Source: Micromonospora phaseoli | Lineage (GTDB): Bacteria > Actinomycetota > Actinomycetes > Mycobacteriales > Micromonosporaceae | DNA length: 64,000 nucleotides | NCBI RefSeq assembly: GCF_900109115.1 | Contig: NZ_FNYV01000001.1 | Span: 1 to 64,000, forward strand | Direction of reading: 5' to 3' | Part shown: piece by piece, positions 33,529 through 41,973 of the stretch | Numbering within the stretch: position 1 is the first letter of the stretch | Layout: each line of letters begins with the position of its first letter | Position numbers and translations under genes: made by a program | The notes under the pieces: generated by a model | Seen by the model: only the letters and a program-made list of their open reading frames with translations | Told to the model about the DNA's origin: nothing | Databases searched by the model: none

Positions 33529-35112
33529 ATGACGATCACTGCGAACCACGCGGGGCTGGTCGTCGCGGCGCAGGAGGGTGATCTGTCGGCCCGCGACGAG
33601 CTGGTCGCCGCGCACCTGCCGTTGCTCTACAACGTCGTCGGCCGGGCGCTGAGCGGGCACGCCGACGTCGACGACGTGGTGCAGGAGACGTTGCTGCGGG
33701 TCGTTCGTGACCTGCCCGCCCTGCGTACCCCGGAGAGTTTCCGCTCCTGGCTGGTGGCGATCGCGCTCCGGCAGATCGCCTCCCACCGCCAGCACGTCCG
33801 CACCGCCGCCGGCCGGGCCACCGTCGCCGACGTCGCCGACCACCTGCCGGACGGCGGCGATGTGGCGGACGAGGCGATCCTGCGGCTGCACGTGTCGGAC
33901 CAGCGCCGGCAGGTGGTAGAGGCAAGCCGTTGGCTGGACCCGACCTTCCAGCCGCTCCTGTCGCTGTGGTGGCAGGAGTGCGCCGGCCAGTTGAGCCGTA
34001 GCGAGGTCGCCGCCGCCTGCGGCATGACCGTCGCACACACGGGTGTACGTCTACATCGGATGCGCGGGCAGCTGGACCTGGGCCGGACCATCGTCGCGGC
34101 GCTGGCTGCCGACCCGCGCTGCGCGCAGTTGGCGGCGACCATCGCCGGCTGGGACGGTCGGCACACGCCGGTGTGGCGCAAGCGGATCGGCCGGCACACC
34201 CGCGACTGCCGGTACTGCACGGCGCAGGCGCAGGGCCGGGTACCGGTCGAGCGGCTGCTGCTGAGCATCGCGCCGCTGGCGGTGCCGGCCGGACTCGCCG
34301 CCGCGCTGGCCGCCAAGGGCCTGCTGACCGGCGTGACCACGAACGCACCCGCGCTGGCCGCGGCGTACACCGCTGTCGGCGGGGGAGCGGTCGTGAAGGG
34401 TACGTCGCTGCTCGGCAAGCTCACCCAGGCGGTGGCCGCACATCCGGTGGCCAGCGCCGCCGCCGGCGCGGTGCTCGTCGCCGGTGGCACCGTCACCGTC
34501 GCGGTTCAGCCAGAATCGGCGCCCGCCCCACCGCCCGCCGCCGTCGCGGCGCCCAGTCCGCCCGCCGCCGTACCGCCCAGGACCACGCCGCCGACCCCAC
34601 GGGCCACCACCCCGCCGGCCACCAGCACCCCGGCGGCGTCACCATCGGCGGTACGCCCCACCGTCCCGGCGGGCACCATTCCGCTGGGCACCTGGTCACT
34701 GGAGTCCGTGGCGACGCCCGGGGCGTACCTGAGCACCGAAGGCGAGTTCGCCGCGCTCGGCGAGGTGGCCGCGTCCAGCAGCGGGCCGGACCGACGGCGG
34801 GCGACCTTCATCGTCAACCGGGGGTTGGCCGACCGGCGCTGCATCACGCTGCGCGCCGCCGACGGCCGGTACCTGCGGCACTCGGAGCTGCGGCTGCGGT
34901 TGAGCCCCGACGAGGGCACCGAACTCTTCCGCGCGGACGCGACCTTCTGCCCCCGGCCGGGGGCAGCCGCCAGGTCGGTGACTCTGCGGTCGCACAACTA
35001 TCCGGCGCTGGTGGTGCGCCACCGCGACGGCGGGTTGTGGATCGACCCACCGGACGGTACGCGGTCGTTCGGCGACGAGAGCTCCTTCGTCGTCCGTGCC
35101 CCCTTGGCCTGA
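33529..35112 (+). CDS. ECF sigma factor fused to TM segment and AbfB sugar-binding domain
   Basis: 527 residues from ATG 33529. Sigma region 2 lies at about 25-90 (ADVDDVVQETLLRVVRDLPA, SWLVAIALRQIASHR) and region 4 at about 140-185 (LSRSEVAAACGMTV, VRLHRMRGQL). An HTRDCRYC motif (223-230) copies the H-x3-C-x2-C zinc motif of anti-sigma factors. Hydrophobic stretches lead to a TM helix at about 305-326, then a Pro/Thr/Ala linker (330-385). The extracellular end (about 390-527) matches an AbfB (arabinofuranosidase B, CBM42-like) domain: SLESVATPGAYLS, FIVNRGLADRRCITLRAADG, RYLRHSELRLRL, SVTLRSHNYPALVVRHRDG. It looks like a one-protein system in which sugar binding outside could release or switch a sigma factor inside. 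Confidence 0.85.
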   Translation: MTITANHAGLVVAAQEGDLSARDELVAAHLPLLYNVVGRALSGHADVDDVVQETLLRVVRDLPALRTPESFRSWLVAIALRQIASHRQHVRTAAGRATVADVADHLPDGGDVADEAILRLHVSDQRRQVVEASRWLDPTFQPLLSLWWQECAGQLSRSEVAAACGMTVAHTGVRLHRMRGQLDLGRTIVAALAADPRCAQLAATIAGWDGRHTPVWRKRIGRHTRDCRYCTAQAQGRVPVERLLLSIAPLAVPAGLAAALAAKGLLTGVTTNAPALAAAYTAVGGGAVVKGTSLLGKLTQAVAAHPVASAAAGAVLVAGGTVTVAVQPESAPAPPPAAVAAPSPPAAVPPRTTPPTPRATTPPATSTPAASPSAVRPTVPAGTIPLGTWSLESVATPGAYLSTEGEFAALGEVAASSSGPDRRRATFIVNRGLADRRCITLRAADGRYLRHSELRLRLSPDEGTELFRADATFCPRPGAAARSVTLRSHNYPALVVRHRDGGLWIDPPDGTRSFGDESSFVVRAPLA

Positions 35113-35212
35113 CGCGTCCTCGGAGCGGCGTCCGGCCGGGACCGTCGCGGGACTTTTCGTCGAAGCGGACAGTTTCCGTTATGCGGGCCACGGTCGCGCG
35201 GCCTTCTACTGC

Positions 35213-35680
35213 GTGAGGAACCTGACGGGCGACGAGCAGCCGGAGCCGGAGCCGCAGCATCTGCTGGCGGCGGAGCCGGGAGATCACCCGCCGCTGCGTC
35301 CGCTCTGGCTGTGCCGGCGGTGCGGGCAGCCGTGGCCGTGCACCCGCGCGAAGCTCGCGCTGCTGGCCGACTACGGCGGCAGCCCGGTCAACCTCTTCGT
35401 CTACCTGGCCGGCTGCCTGCAGGACGCCATGGACGAACTGCACCGGCTCGATCCCAGCGTGACCGGCAGTGCGACCGACATGTTCGACCGCTTCCTCGGT
35501 TGGCCCACCCGGCTCAACCGCTCGTACCGGGTGACCAGGCCGGGCGACGATTCGCCCGGGAAGGCGACCACCCGAGGCCCCGGAGCCGCCCCGCGACCGG
35601 CGGCGGAACAAACCCCACCCGCTGACCGGGTCGAGAATTCAGAAGAGGGTCGTGGGCTCGACCGGGATCGGCTCGGGTAA
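35213..35680 (+). CDS. Conserved hypothetical protein with WxCxxCGxPWPC motif
   Basis: 155 residues from GTG 35213; the frame is open from GTG 35096, overlapping the sigma gene, and the true start is unclear. PLRPLWLCRRCGQPWPCTRAK carries three cysteines and is typical of a small actinomycete family sometimes labelled flavin reductase without evidence. YLAGCLQDAMDELHR and MFDRFLGWPTRLNRSYRV complete the conserved part; the last 40 residues are disordered. The 3' end overlaps the convergent DUF72 gene by 42 bp. Confidence 0.6.
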   Translation: MRNLTGDEQPEPEPQHLLAAEPGDHPPLRPLWLCRRCGQPWPCTRAKLALLADYGGSPVNLFVYLAGCLQDAMDELHRLDPSVTGSATDMFDRFLGWPTRLNRSYRVTRPGDDSPGKATTRGPGAAPRPAAEQTPPADRVENSEEGRGLDRDRLG

Positions 35681-36490
35681 CGGCGCCAGCCCCGGTACCC
35701 GGGCGCGTACCTCGTCGTGGAAGCGGCGGGCGAGCGTCGGCGCGTCGGCGTTGTCGGGGGTGTGGATGAACACGGTCGGCGAGCGGCCCTCGCGCAACCA
35801 CCCGGCGGTGATGTCGATCCAGCGTTGCCAGCCCTCGACGGTGCGGGCCGGATCGTCGCGGCCGAGGTACCGGACGATCGGCCGGTCGGTGAGCGCGACC
35901 GTACGCAGCGGCATCCTCGGCTTCTTGGTCCAGGCGTCCCGCTCGGCATCGCTGGTCGGCGGGCTGGTGAAGAACGCGGTGGTGTCGAACGGGATCCACT
36001 CGGCGTCCGCCTCGGCGAGCGCCGCCTCCAGCAGCCGGGCCTCGCGGGTGTCGGTGAAGAAGGCGGGATGACGGACCTCGACGGCGGGCCGGTGAGAGTC
36101 GGGCAGGCGCCGTAGGAAACGGGCGAGCGTGGATACGTCGTCCGGGCCGAACGAACCGGGCAGTTGGATCCAGAGGGCGTGGGTGCGCGGGCCGAGCGGC
36201 TCGATCGCGTCGAGGAAGGCGCGCATCGGCGCCTCGACGTCGGTGAGACGACCTTCGTGGGTGACCGTCTTCGGCAGCTTGACCACGAACCGGAAGTCCG
36301 GACCGGTCTGCCGCGCCCATCCGGCGACCGTCTCCCGGGCGGGGGTGGCGTAGAAGGTGGTGTTGCCCTCGACGGCGTCGCACCAGCCGGCGTAGTGCCG
36401 CAGCCGCTCGTGCGCCGGCAGCGGATGGGCCAGCAGCCGCCCCTGCCACGACCGGTGTGTCCACATCGCACAGCCGACGTGCAACCGCAT
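35639..36490 (-). CDS. DUF72 (YecE-like) family protein
   Basis: 283 residues. It starts MRLHVGCAMWTHRSWQGRLL and has ETFYA-type NTTFYATP, FRFVVKLPKTVTHEGRL, HALWIQLPGSFGPDDV, VEVRHPAFF, RYLGRDDPARTVEGW and VFIHTPDNADAPTLA, in the standard order of the DUF72 TIM-barrel family. Function unknown; no signal peptide. Convergent with the preceding small gene and overlapping it. Confidence 0.9.
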   Translation of the reverse strand: MRLHVGCAMWTHRSWQGRLLAHPLPAHERLRHYAGWCDAVEGNTTFYATPARETVAGWARQTGPDFRFVVKLPKTVTHEGRLTDVEAPMRAFLDAIEPLGPRTHALWIQLPGSFGPDDVSTLARFLRRLPDSHRPAVEVRHPAFFTDTREARLLEAALAEADAEWIPFDTTAFFTSPPTSDAERDAWTKKPRMPLRTVALTDRPIVRYLGRDDPARTVEGWQRWIDITAGWLREGRSPTVFIHTPDNADAPTLARRFHDEVRARVPGLAPLPEPIPVEPTTLF

Positions 36491-36660
36491 CGCTGCGAGC
36501 CCTCCTCGTCCACGCCGCCCGACTCCGTGCCTGCCCGCAGGGGCCGGGCCGCCTCCGCCGCGACGGAACGCCGGCGGTCCGACGTACCGTATACGGACGT
36601 CGCCGGGCGCAGTCGGCAGCCCAGCCGACCCCGGCGAGCATCGTGGACCGGACCACGTGG

Positions 36661-37575
36661 TCAGTGACCGGCCTGGTCGCGCCGTGCCGGGTTGTCCTCG
36701 ATGAAGTCGAGCACGAGTTGGTTGACCAGCTCGGGCCGTTCCAGCGAGAGTCCGTGGCCGGCGCCGGGCACGATCTCAGCCCGTACCGAGGGGATCAGCC
36801 GCTGCGCCCGGGACACTGCCCGCCGGGGATGCAGCAGCGAGCTGCGTTCGCCGACCAGAAGGTGCACCGGTACGCGGATCCCGCGCAGTTCCTGGTCGTC
36901 GTAGGGGCGGGCCGGCGGGCGGCGGGTACGCCAACTACGCGCCCCGATCATGATGGGTGCCAGCTGCTCGGCGGGCTCGATCAGCGCCTGGTTGGCCAGT
37001 TTGTCGGCGAACCAGGGCCGGGTGCGACGTGGGGCCAGCGTCGCCAGCGCACCGGCGATCAGGTTGGCGTAGAACCTGAGGGGCACCTTCTCCAGTCCGC
37101 CCGGATCGAGCAGGGTGACCGAGGCCAACCGGGCTGGCCGGTGCACGGCATGCGCCAAGGCCAGGAAGCCGCCGTAGGACATGCCGACCAGATGCACGCC
37201 ATCCAGGTCGAGCGCGGTCAGCGTCTCGTCGAGCCAGGCCGCGTTCTCCGCCGTGCCGACCACCGGACGGCGCTGCACGCTGCGCCCCGGGTCGTCGATG
37301 GTGTCCACGGCGTACACCGGGTGGTGTCGGCCCAGCGTGGCGATCTGCGGATACCAGTTCGAGGAATTGCCGGTGGCGCCGTGCAGCAGCACGATGGGCG
37401 AACCCTCGGTGGGGCCGTACCGGTGCACGTGGATGGTGCCGAAGCTCGTCTCGACGTCGAACTCCTGTCGCGGTTGCGGCCACGACCGCATCGCCACCTC
37501 GTACGCCTGGAGGAACTTCTCCTTCGCGCGGTCATCAGCGAAGCGCCCGATGCCGGGCTCTTTGACGGCTGCCAC
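36661..37575 (-). CDS. Alpha/beta hydrolase
   Basis: 304 residues from GTG 37575 with GGGAGG 5 nt upstream. Motifs: IVLLHGATGNSSNWYPQI, VYAVDTIDDPGRS, nucleophile elbow GMSYGGF, LLVGERSSLLHP with the acidic position, and final GAGHGLSLERP. It is similar in plan to the hydrolase at 32296 but lacks the TM anchor. Divergent from a TetR gene with an inverted repeat between them, so probably repressed by that regulator. Substrate unknown. Confidence 0.87.
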   Translation of the reverse strand: MAAVKEPGIGRFADDRAKEKFLQAYEVAMRSWPQPRQEFDVETSFGTIHVHRYGPTEGSPIVLLHGATGNSSNWYPQIATLGRHHPVYAVDTIDDPGRSVQRRPVVGTAENAAWLDETLTALDLDGVHLVGMSYGGFLALAHAVHRPARLASVTLLDPGGLEKVPLRFYANLIAGALATLAPRRTRPWFADKLANQALIEPAEQLAPIMIGARSWRTRRPPARPYDDQELRGIRVPVHLLVGERSSLLHPRRAVSRAQRLIPSVRAEIVPGAGHGLSLERPELVNQLVLDFIEDNPARRDQAGH

Positions 37576-37598
37576 AGGTGCCTCCCATCGTGCTTTGC

Positions 37599-37627
37599 TA
37601 GTACGAACGTATTGTACACTCGTACTA
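37599..37627. promoter_or_regulatory. TetR operator between divergent hydrolase and TetR genes
   Basis: TAGTACGA (37599-37606) and TCGTACTA (37620-37627) form an 8-bp perfect inverted repeat with a 13-bp spacer, inside an A/T-rich promoter region. Confidence 0.72.
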
Positions 37628-37653
37628 TCAAACGTGAGGGGCGGGAGGATCGG

Positions 37654-38283
37654 GTGCCCAAGCTGGCCGACCACGACGAGCGACGGGCTCAGATCGTCGC
37701 CGCACTGCTGCGCATCGCCGCCAGCCGCGGACTGCACGCCGCGAGCATGCGGACGGTCGCCGCAGAGGCGGGCGTCTCCGTGAGCACGGTGCAGTACTAC
37801 TTCCACACGAAGGAGCAGCTGCTCCTCGCCGGTTTGGAGCATCAGGCCGAGGGGGTCGGGCGACGGGCGGCCGCCGGGATGCCGAACGACGCGGCGGGGA
37901 CCCGCGACACCGTGCACGCCTGGCTGGTCCAGTTCATCCCCGTCGACGAGGAGCAGCGTGCCGCGTACACCGTCTTCGCGGCCTATCACGCCCTGGCCCT
38001 GACGGACCCGGCGCTGGCCGGGTTGTCCTACACCCACGGCTCCCACCAGTTGGAAGGAGTGCTCCGCGACCTGCTCACCGGCGCGCAGCGGGCCGGCGAG
38101 GTGGCCCCTGACCGGGAGGTGGCGGCGGAGGCCGGCAACCTGCTGGCCCTGGCGACCGGCCTCGCCGACAGTGTGATGGCGAACATGCGCCCGCCCGACG
38201 CGGCGATCAGCCTGCTGGGCTACCAGATCGACCGACTGTTCATCGTTGCGTCGCCGTCCCGCCCGGTGGCCGGTCGGCCGTAG
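37654..38283 (+). CDS. TetR family repressor
   Basis: 209 residues from GTG 37654 (GGGAGG upstream). HTH: DERRAQIVAALLRIAASRG, LHAASMRTVAAEAGVSVSTV, QYYFHTKEQLLLAG. The ligand domain resembles TetR_C_6/13-like helices with EEQRAAYTVFAAYHALAL. Divergent from the hydrolase at 36661 and adjacent to the inverted repeat at 37599. Likely autorepressor. Confidence 0.87.
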   Translation: MPKLADHDERRAQIVAALLRIAASRGLHAASMRTVAAEAGVSVSTVQYYFHTKEQLLLAGLEHQAEGVGRRAAAGMPNDAAGTRDTVHAWLVQFIPVDEEQRAAYTVFAAYHALALTDPALAGLSYTHGSHQLEGVLRDLLTGAQRAGEVAPDREVAAEAGNLLALATGLADSVMANMRPPDAAISLLGYQIDRLFIVASPSRPVAGRP

Positions 38284-38307
38284 CGGAGCGACACGCGCAG
38301 GTGGCGG

Positions 38308-39051
38308 TCAGTTGGCGTCGATGCGCTCTACGGTGAGGGTGGAGACCCCGGAGGTCGCGTCGATGTCGTAGCGTTCCGTCGCCGACTCCCATGCCGGCGG
38401 GGTGAACGTCGTGCCGCCGGCCACACCGGAGTGGGTGGTGCCGTCGACGGTGACCGAGCCGGCCCCGCCGCCGGCGCGTACCTGCACCGGGGCGTCTCCG
38501 GCCAGGCGGACGACGACCTGGCTCGCCCCACCGCTGAGCAGGGTCCGCTGCGTCCCCTGTGGCGGTGGCAGGGTCAGCTCGATCCGGTTGGCGCCGGCGG
38601 TGAACTCGACGTCGCCGACCTGGGCGCTGCCCAGGTCGAGGTGCTGCTCCTTGGCGCCGCCGCTGAGCCGGATGTGCCAGCGCACCGATTCGCCCAGCAC
38701 CACCTCGACGACGGCCGGGCCGTCCCGGTCGGTGCCGCGCAGGCTGGTCAGCAGGCTTCCGTCGGTGAGCGAGACCGCGGGACGGACGTTCGCGTCGCGG
38801 GGCGTGGAGACGCGGTACGCGTCGTCGCCGAGGTCGGCGGTGCGCAGCCGGACCACGTCGGCGCCGTCGAGCAGCACGAAGGTGGCTTCCCGCAGGTCGC
38901 CGGTGGCTCCGGTGACGACGTGCCCGTTTCGGCCGTCACCCCGGACCGTCACCCAGGTCCAGGTGGCGACCACCACCACGACGACGGCGAGCGCCGCCGC
39001 GCCGAGCCACCACCACAACCGCCGGCCGCCGGCCGCCTGTGCGTTCTCCAC
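38308..39051 (-). CDS. Membrane-anchored protein with beta-rich (DUF4097/adhesin-like) domain
   Basis: 247 residues. A single N-terminal TM helix (about 10-33, LWWWLGAAALAVVVVVVATW) is followed by an extracellular repeat-rich beta domain (TADLGDDAYRVSTP, VRWHIRLSGGAKEQHLDLGS, VGDVEFTAGANRIELTLPPP, SGGASQVVVRLAGDAPVQV). The alternating gly/val pattern resembles DUF4097-type beta-helices. Function unknown. Last gene before the GH16 terminator on the same strand. Confidence 0.7.
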   Translation of the reverse strand: MENAQAAGGRRLWWWLGAAALAVVVVVVATWTWVTVRGDGRNGHVVTGATGDLREATFVLLDGADVVRLRTADLGDDAYRVSTPRDANVRPAVSLTDGSLLTSLRGTDRDGPAVVEVVLGESVRWHIRLSGGAKEQHLDLGSAQVGDVEFTAGANRIELTLPPPQGTQRTLLSGGASQVVVRLAGDAPVQVRAGGGAGSVTVDGTTHSGVAGGTTFTPPAWESATERYDIDATSGVSTLTVERIDAN

Positions 39052-39125
39052 GTCGCCTCCCGTACCTCGGTGACCGTGGGACTACTACCCACCGTGCCCG
39101 TCACCGACTCTTACGCGGGAAAAGC

Positions 39126-39165
39126 CCGGTGGGCTCACCGCCCGAGGCGACGGTGAGCCCACCGG
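39126..39165 (-). terminator. Terminator after the GH16 gene
   Basis: CCGGTGGGCTCACCG (39126-39140) and CGGTGAGCCCACCGG (39151-39165), 15-bp perfect stem with a 10-nt loop, between the GH16 stop and the next gene. Confidence 0.8.
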
Positions 39166-39184
39166 TCGATCGTGGACGCTCCGG

Positions 39185-40432
39185 TCAGGCCCGGGACCAC
39201 TTCTGGTTGGGGGTACCGGCGCAGTCCCACAACTGGAGCCGGCCGCCGTTGTTCGGGTTGTTCTCGCGTACGTCGACGCAGCGGTTCGCGCTGAGGTTGA
39301 CCAGGTCACCGGCGGCGTTCAGGGTGAACCGCTGGGCCGGGTTGCCGTTGCAGGTGACGAGGTTGACCTCGGTGCCGTTGGCGGTGCCGGCCCAGGCCGG
39401 GTCCATGCACTTGCCCATCGCGCGAATGGTGCCGTCGGCGGCGAAGGTCCACGCCTGGGCGGCGGTGGTGTTGCAGTCCCAGATCCGCAGCGGCGCGCCG
39501 TCGACGGGGTTGGCGTCGGGGATGTCGATGCACCGGCCACTCTGCAGGCCGCGCAGGCGGGTGGTGCCGGAGTTGCCGTCGGGGACGTATCCGTTGACGC
39601 GGACGTAGTCGACGAGCATCTGCTGCGGGAACTGGGTGCTGCCGTCCGGGTAGCCGGGCCAGTTTCCGCCGACCGCCACGTTGAGGATCATGAAGAAGGG
39701 GTGGTCGAACACCCAGCGGTTACCGCCGAGCCGGCTCGGGTCGACCCGGAAGAACTCCGATCCGTCGAGGTACCAGCGGATGCTGTTCGGTTCCCAGTCC
39801 ACCCGGTAGGTGTGGAAGGCGTCGGCGAGCGGCTGCCCGATGGTGCGACTGCCGGTGATCCCGCCGCCGCCGGAGTAGCCCGGCCCGTGGATGGTGCCGT
39901 GGACGGTGTTCGGCTCCCGACCGACGTTCTCCATGATGTCGATCTCGCCGGAGGCCGGCCAGCCGACGTCGCCGAAGTCCCTGCCGAGCATCCAGAACGC
40001 CGGCCAGATGCCCTGGCCTCGCGGAATCTTGATGCGGGCCTCGAACCGGCCGTACGCCTGGCTGAAGGTGGCCGCGGTCAGCAGCCGGGCCGAGGTGTAC
40101 TCGCACCGGCCGTAGTGGCACTGGTAGTTGGCCGGGTTCTCCCGGCGGGCGGTGATGACCAGGTTGCCCTGCCCGTCGTGCACCGCGTTGCTCGTGCTGT
40201 TGGTGTAGTACTGCCGTTCGTTGTTGCCCCAACCGCCGCCGCCGATGTCGAAGCGCCACTTGGACTGGTCGACCGGGGTGCCGGCCGGCGCGTTGAACTC
40301 GTCCTGCCAGGTGATCCCGCCGATGGCGGCGGCGGCCGGAGCGGACTTCAGGGGTAGGACGAGGGCGCTGGCGACGAGGGCCGCGGCGAGGACGGCGGCT
40401 CCCCGCCGGAGCCTGCGGGAGATGGCGTACAC
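39185..40432 (-). CDS. Secreted GH16 endo-beta-1,3(4)-glucanase with CBM13
   Basis: 415 residues from GTG 40432, AAGGAGAT 6 nt upstream. Signal peptide to about 36 (SAPAAAA|IGG). The GH16 domain spans about 38-280: ITWQDEFNAPAGTPV, RFEARIKIPRGQGIWPAFWM, and the catalytic ExDxxE in GEIDIMENVG (E163, D165, E168), then VHGTIHGPGYSG and FFMILNVAVGGNWPG, typical of laminarinases. The C-terminal CBM13 (about 290-415) has GRCIDIPD, CVDVREN and AQAW/NQKW motifs. It would degrade beta-1,3-glucans such as fungal cell wall. A LacI-type palindrome lies 53 bp upstream. Confidence 0.93.
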   Translation of the reverse strand: MYAISRRLRRGAAVLAAALVASALVLPLKSAPAAAAIGGITWQDEFNAPAGTPVDQSKWRFDIGGGGWGNNERQYYTNSTSNAVHDGQGNLVITARRENPANYQCHYGRCEYTSARLLTAATFSQAYGRFEARIKIPRGQGIWPAFWMLGRDFGDVGWPASGEIDIMENVGREPNTVHGTIHGPGYSGGGGITGSRTIGQPLADAFHTYRVDWEPNSIRWYLDGSEFFRVDPSRLGGNRWVFDHPFFMILNVAVGGNWPGYPDGSTQFPQQMLVDYVRVNGYVPDGNSGTTRLRGLQSGRCIDIPDANPVDGAPLRIWDCNTTAAQAWTFAADGTIRAMGKCMDPAWAGTANGTEVNLVTCNGNPAQRFTLNAAGDLVNLSANRCVDVRENNPNNGGRLQLWDCAGTPNQKWSRA

Positions 40433-40484
40433 GATGGATCTCCTTGGGGTGGAGGGGATGACTCGCCGGGTGACCGAGCCTGGG

Positions 40485-40498
40485 GGAGAGCGCTCTCC
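40485..40498. promoter_or_regulatory. LacI-type palindrome upstream of GH16
   Basis: GGAGAGCGCTCTCC, a perfect 14-bp palindrome with the GAGCGCTC core of CebR-like sites, 53 bp upstream of the GH16 start. Confidence 0.75.
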
Positions 40499-40577
40499 AC
40501 ATCGCAGTGTGTCGATTTCGAGAAAATTAGTCAAGGTTGTTAACAGATCATCACGCTGGGTGGACCCAGGAGGCCGC

Positions 40578-40625
40578 CGTCAACCAGTGGTTGACGTTGC
40601 GGCTGCGTCAACCTATGGTTGACGC
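40578..40625 (+). promoter_or_regulatory. Leaderless promoter embedded in two operators, for the Clp-N regulator
   Basis: Palindromes CGTCAACCAGTGGTTGACG (40578-40596) and GCGTCAACC-TAT-GGTTGACGC (40605-40625) share the half-site CGTCAACC. TTGACG (40591-40596) as -35 and TATGGT (40614-40619) as -10 are 17 bp apart inside them. The ATG at 40626 directly follows, about 7 nt after the -10, with no ribosome site. This implies a leaderless mRNA. A regulator binding these sites would block transcription. Confidence 0.75.
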
Positions 40626-41354
40626 ATGACGAATCCTGTCCAGATGAACAACCCGGTCCGTCTCGACGAACTGATCCAGGCCATCAAGCAGGCCCACACC
40701 GACGCGCTCGACCAGCTCACCGACGCGGTGATGGTCGCCGACCACATCGGTGAGATCGCCGACCACCTCATCGGCCACTTCGTCGACCAGGCCCGGCGCT
40801 CCGGAGCGTCCTGGACCGAGATCGGCCGCAGCATGGGGGTGAGCAAACAGGCCGCCCAGAAGCGCTTCGTGCCCCGGGCGGACGCCGCGATGCTGGATCC
40901 GCAGCAGGGCTTCAGCCGCTTCACCCCGCGCGCCCGCAACGTCGTGATGGCCTCGCAGAACGAGGCCCGGGCAGCGGGAAACGCCGAGATCGGCCCGCCC
41001 CACCTGGTGCTCGGCCTGCTCGCCGAGCCGGAAGGGCTGGCCGTGAAGGCGCTCACCGCCCTGGGCGTGTCGGTCGAGGCACTGCGCGCCGCCGCCACGG
41101 CCGTGCTGCCGCCGGCGACGGACGAGGTTCCGGAGCTGATCCCGTACGACGCGGCCGGCAAGAAGGCCCTGGAGCTGACCTTCCGCGAGGCGCTGCGGCT
41201 CGGGCACAACTACATCGGCACCGAGCACATCCTGCTGGCGCTGTTGGAGCACGAGGGCGGCGAGGGGGTGCTCGCCGGTCTCGGTGTGGACAAGGCCGCC
41301 ATGGAGGCGAACATCGCGGCGGCCCTCGCCCAGTTCACCGCAGAGCAGCAGTAG
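40626..41354 (+). CDS. Clp N-terminal domain protein with HTH
   Basis: 242 residues. The N-terminal 80 residues include an HTH-like stretch: ASWTEIGRSMGVSKQAAQKRF. Then come two Clp-N repeats (FTPRARNVVMASQNEA...GPPHLVLGLLAEPEG, and KKALELTFREALRLGHNYIGTEHILLALLEHEG), as in ClpC N-domains but without ATPase modules. Probably a regulator or adaptor linked to ClpC. The gene seems leaderless and the HTH suggests binding of the two CGTCAACC palindromes. Convergent with the next gene, 3 bp apart. Confidence 0.83.
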   Translation: MTNPVQMNNPVRLDELIQAIKQAHTDALDQLTDAVMVADHIGEIADHLIGHFVDQARRSGASWTEIGRSMGVSKQAAQKRFVPRADAAMLDPQQGFSRFTPRARNVVMASQNEARAAGNAEIGPPHLVLGLLAEPEGLAVKALTALGVSVEALRAAATAVLPPATDEVPELIPYDAAGKKALELTFREALRLGHNYIGTEHILLALLEHEGGEGVLAGLGVDKAAMEANIAAALAQFTAEQQ

Positions 41355-41357
41355 CGG

Positions 41358-41876
41358 TCAGGGTGTGGTGGGAAAGCCGTACCGGGCGGCGTGCTCCGGG
41401 TCGGCCGGGTCGATCTGGCGCAGGCCGGCGTCGGCGAGGCGCTTGTTCACCTCGTCGAGCTGCTCGCGCACCAGCCGGGCCTCGTCCTCGGTGACCCGCC
41501 CCCGGTGCGGCTTGCCCGCGTGCTCGACGGTGCCGTAGTCGACCTTCTCCGCCGCCCGACGGGCCTTGGGCGGGCGTACCCGCTCGGCGGTCTTCAGTAG
41601 CTGAGCCATCGGCACGTCGGTGGCCATCGCGTCGAACTCGCTCGCGGTCAGCACCACCCGGCGCGGCTCGCCGTGGCCGTGCCGGTCGTGGATCTCGACC
41701 ACCGCCACGTCCAGCGCGGCGTCGTCGATGCTCTCCACCTCTACCGGGGTCGCGTCCAGCTGCACGGGCCCGGCCACCAGGTCAGGATGCTCGATGACGA
41801 CGACGCGGATGGCCTCGTCGTCGGCGCCCAGCACCGTGCCGCTGAAGTCGGAGACGTGGATCGTCTTCTTGCCCAT
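41358..41876 (-). CDS. Conserved hypothetical protein, 172 aa
   Basis: Starts MGKKTIHVSDFSGTVLGADD from ATG 41876. N-terminal half acidic with beta-type segments (AIRVVVIEHPDLVAGPVQLD); the C-terminal half is basic and helical (KARRAAEKVDYGTVEHAG, EDEARLVREQLDEVNKRLAD, HAARYGF). This split is loosely like Lsr2-type nucleoid proteins (dimerisation plus DNA-binding half), but key AT-hook motif RGR occurs only as HRGRVTEDE; I would not assign it. Cytosolic. Confidence 0.6.
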   Translation of the reverse strand: MGKKTIHVSDFSGTVLGADDEAIRVVVIEHPDLVAGPVQLDATPVEVESIDDAALDVAVVEIHDRHGHGEPRRVVLTASEFDAMATDVPMAQLLKTAERVRPPKARRAAEKVDYGTVEHAGKPHRGRVTEDEARLVREQLDEVNKRLADAGLRQIDPADPEHAARYGFPTTP

Positions 41877-41973
41877 GGATGCGCTAGCTCCTGTCCTGGC
41901 CTGGTCGATGGACCAGCAGACGTTACCCGACAGGTGTGCGAAAGGCCGCGCTGGCTCGCCGCCGCGCCTGCGT

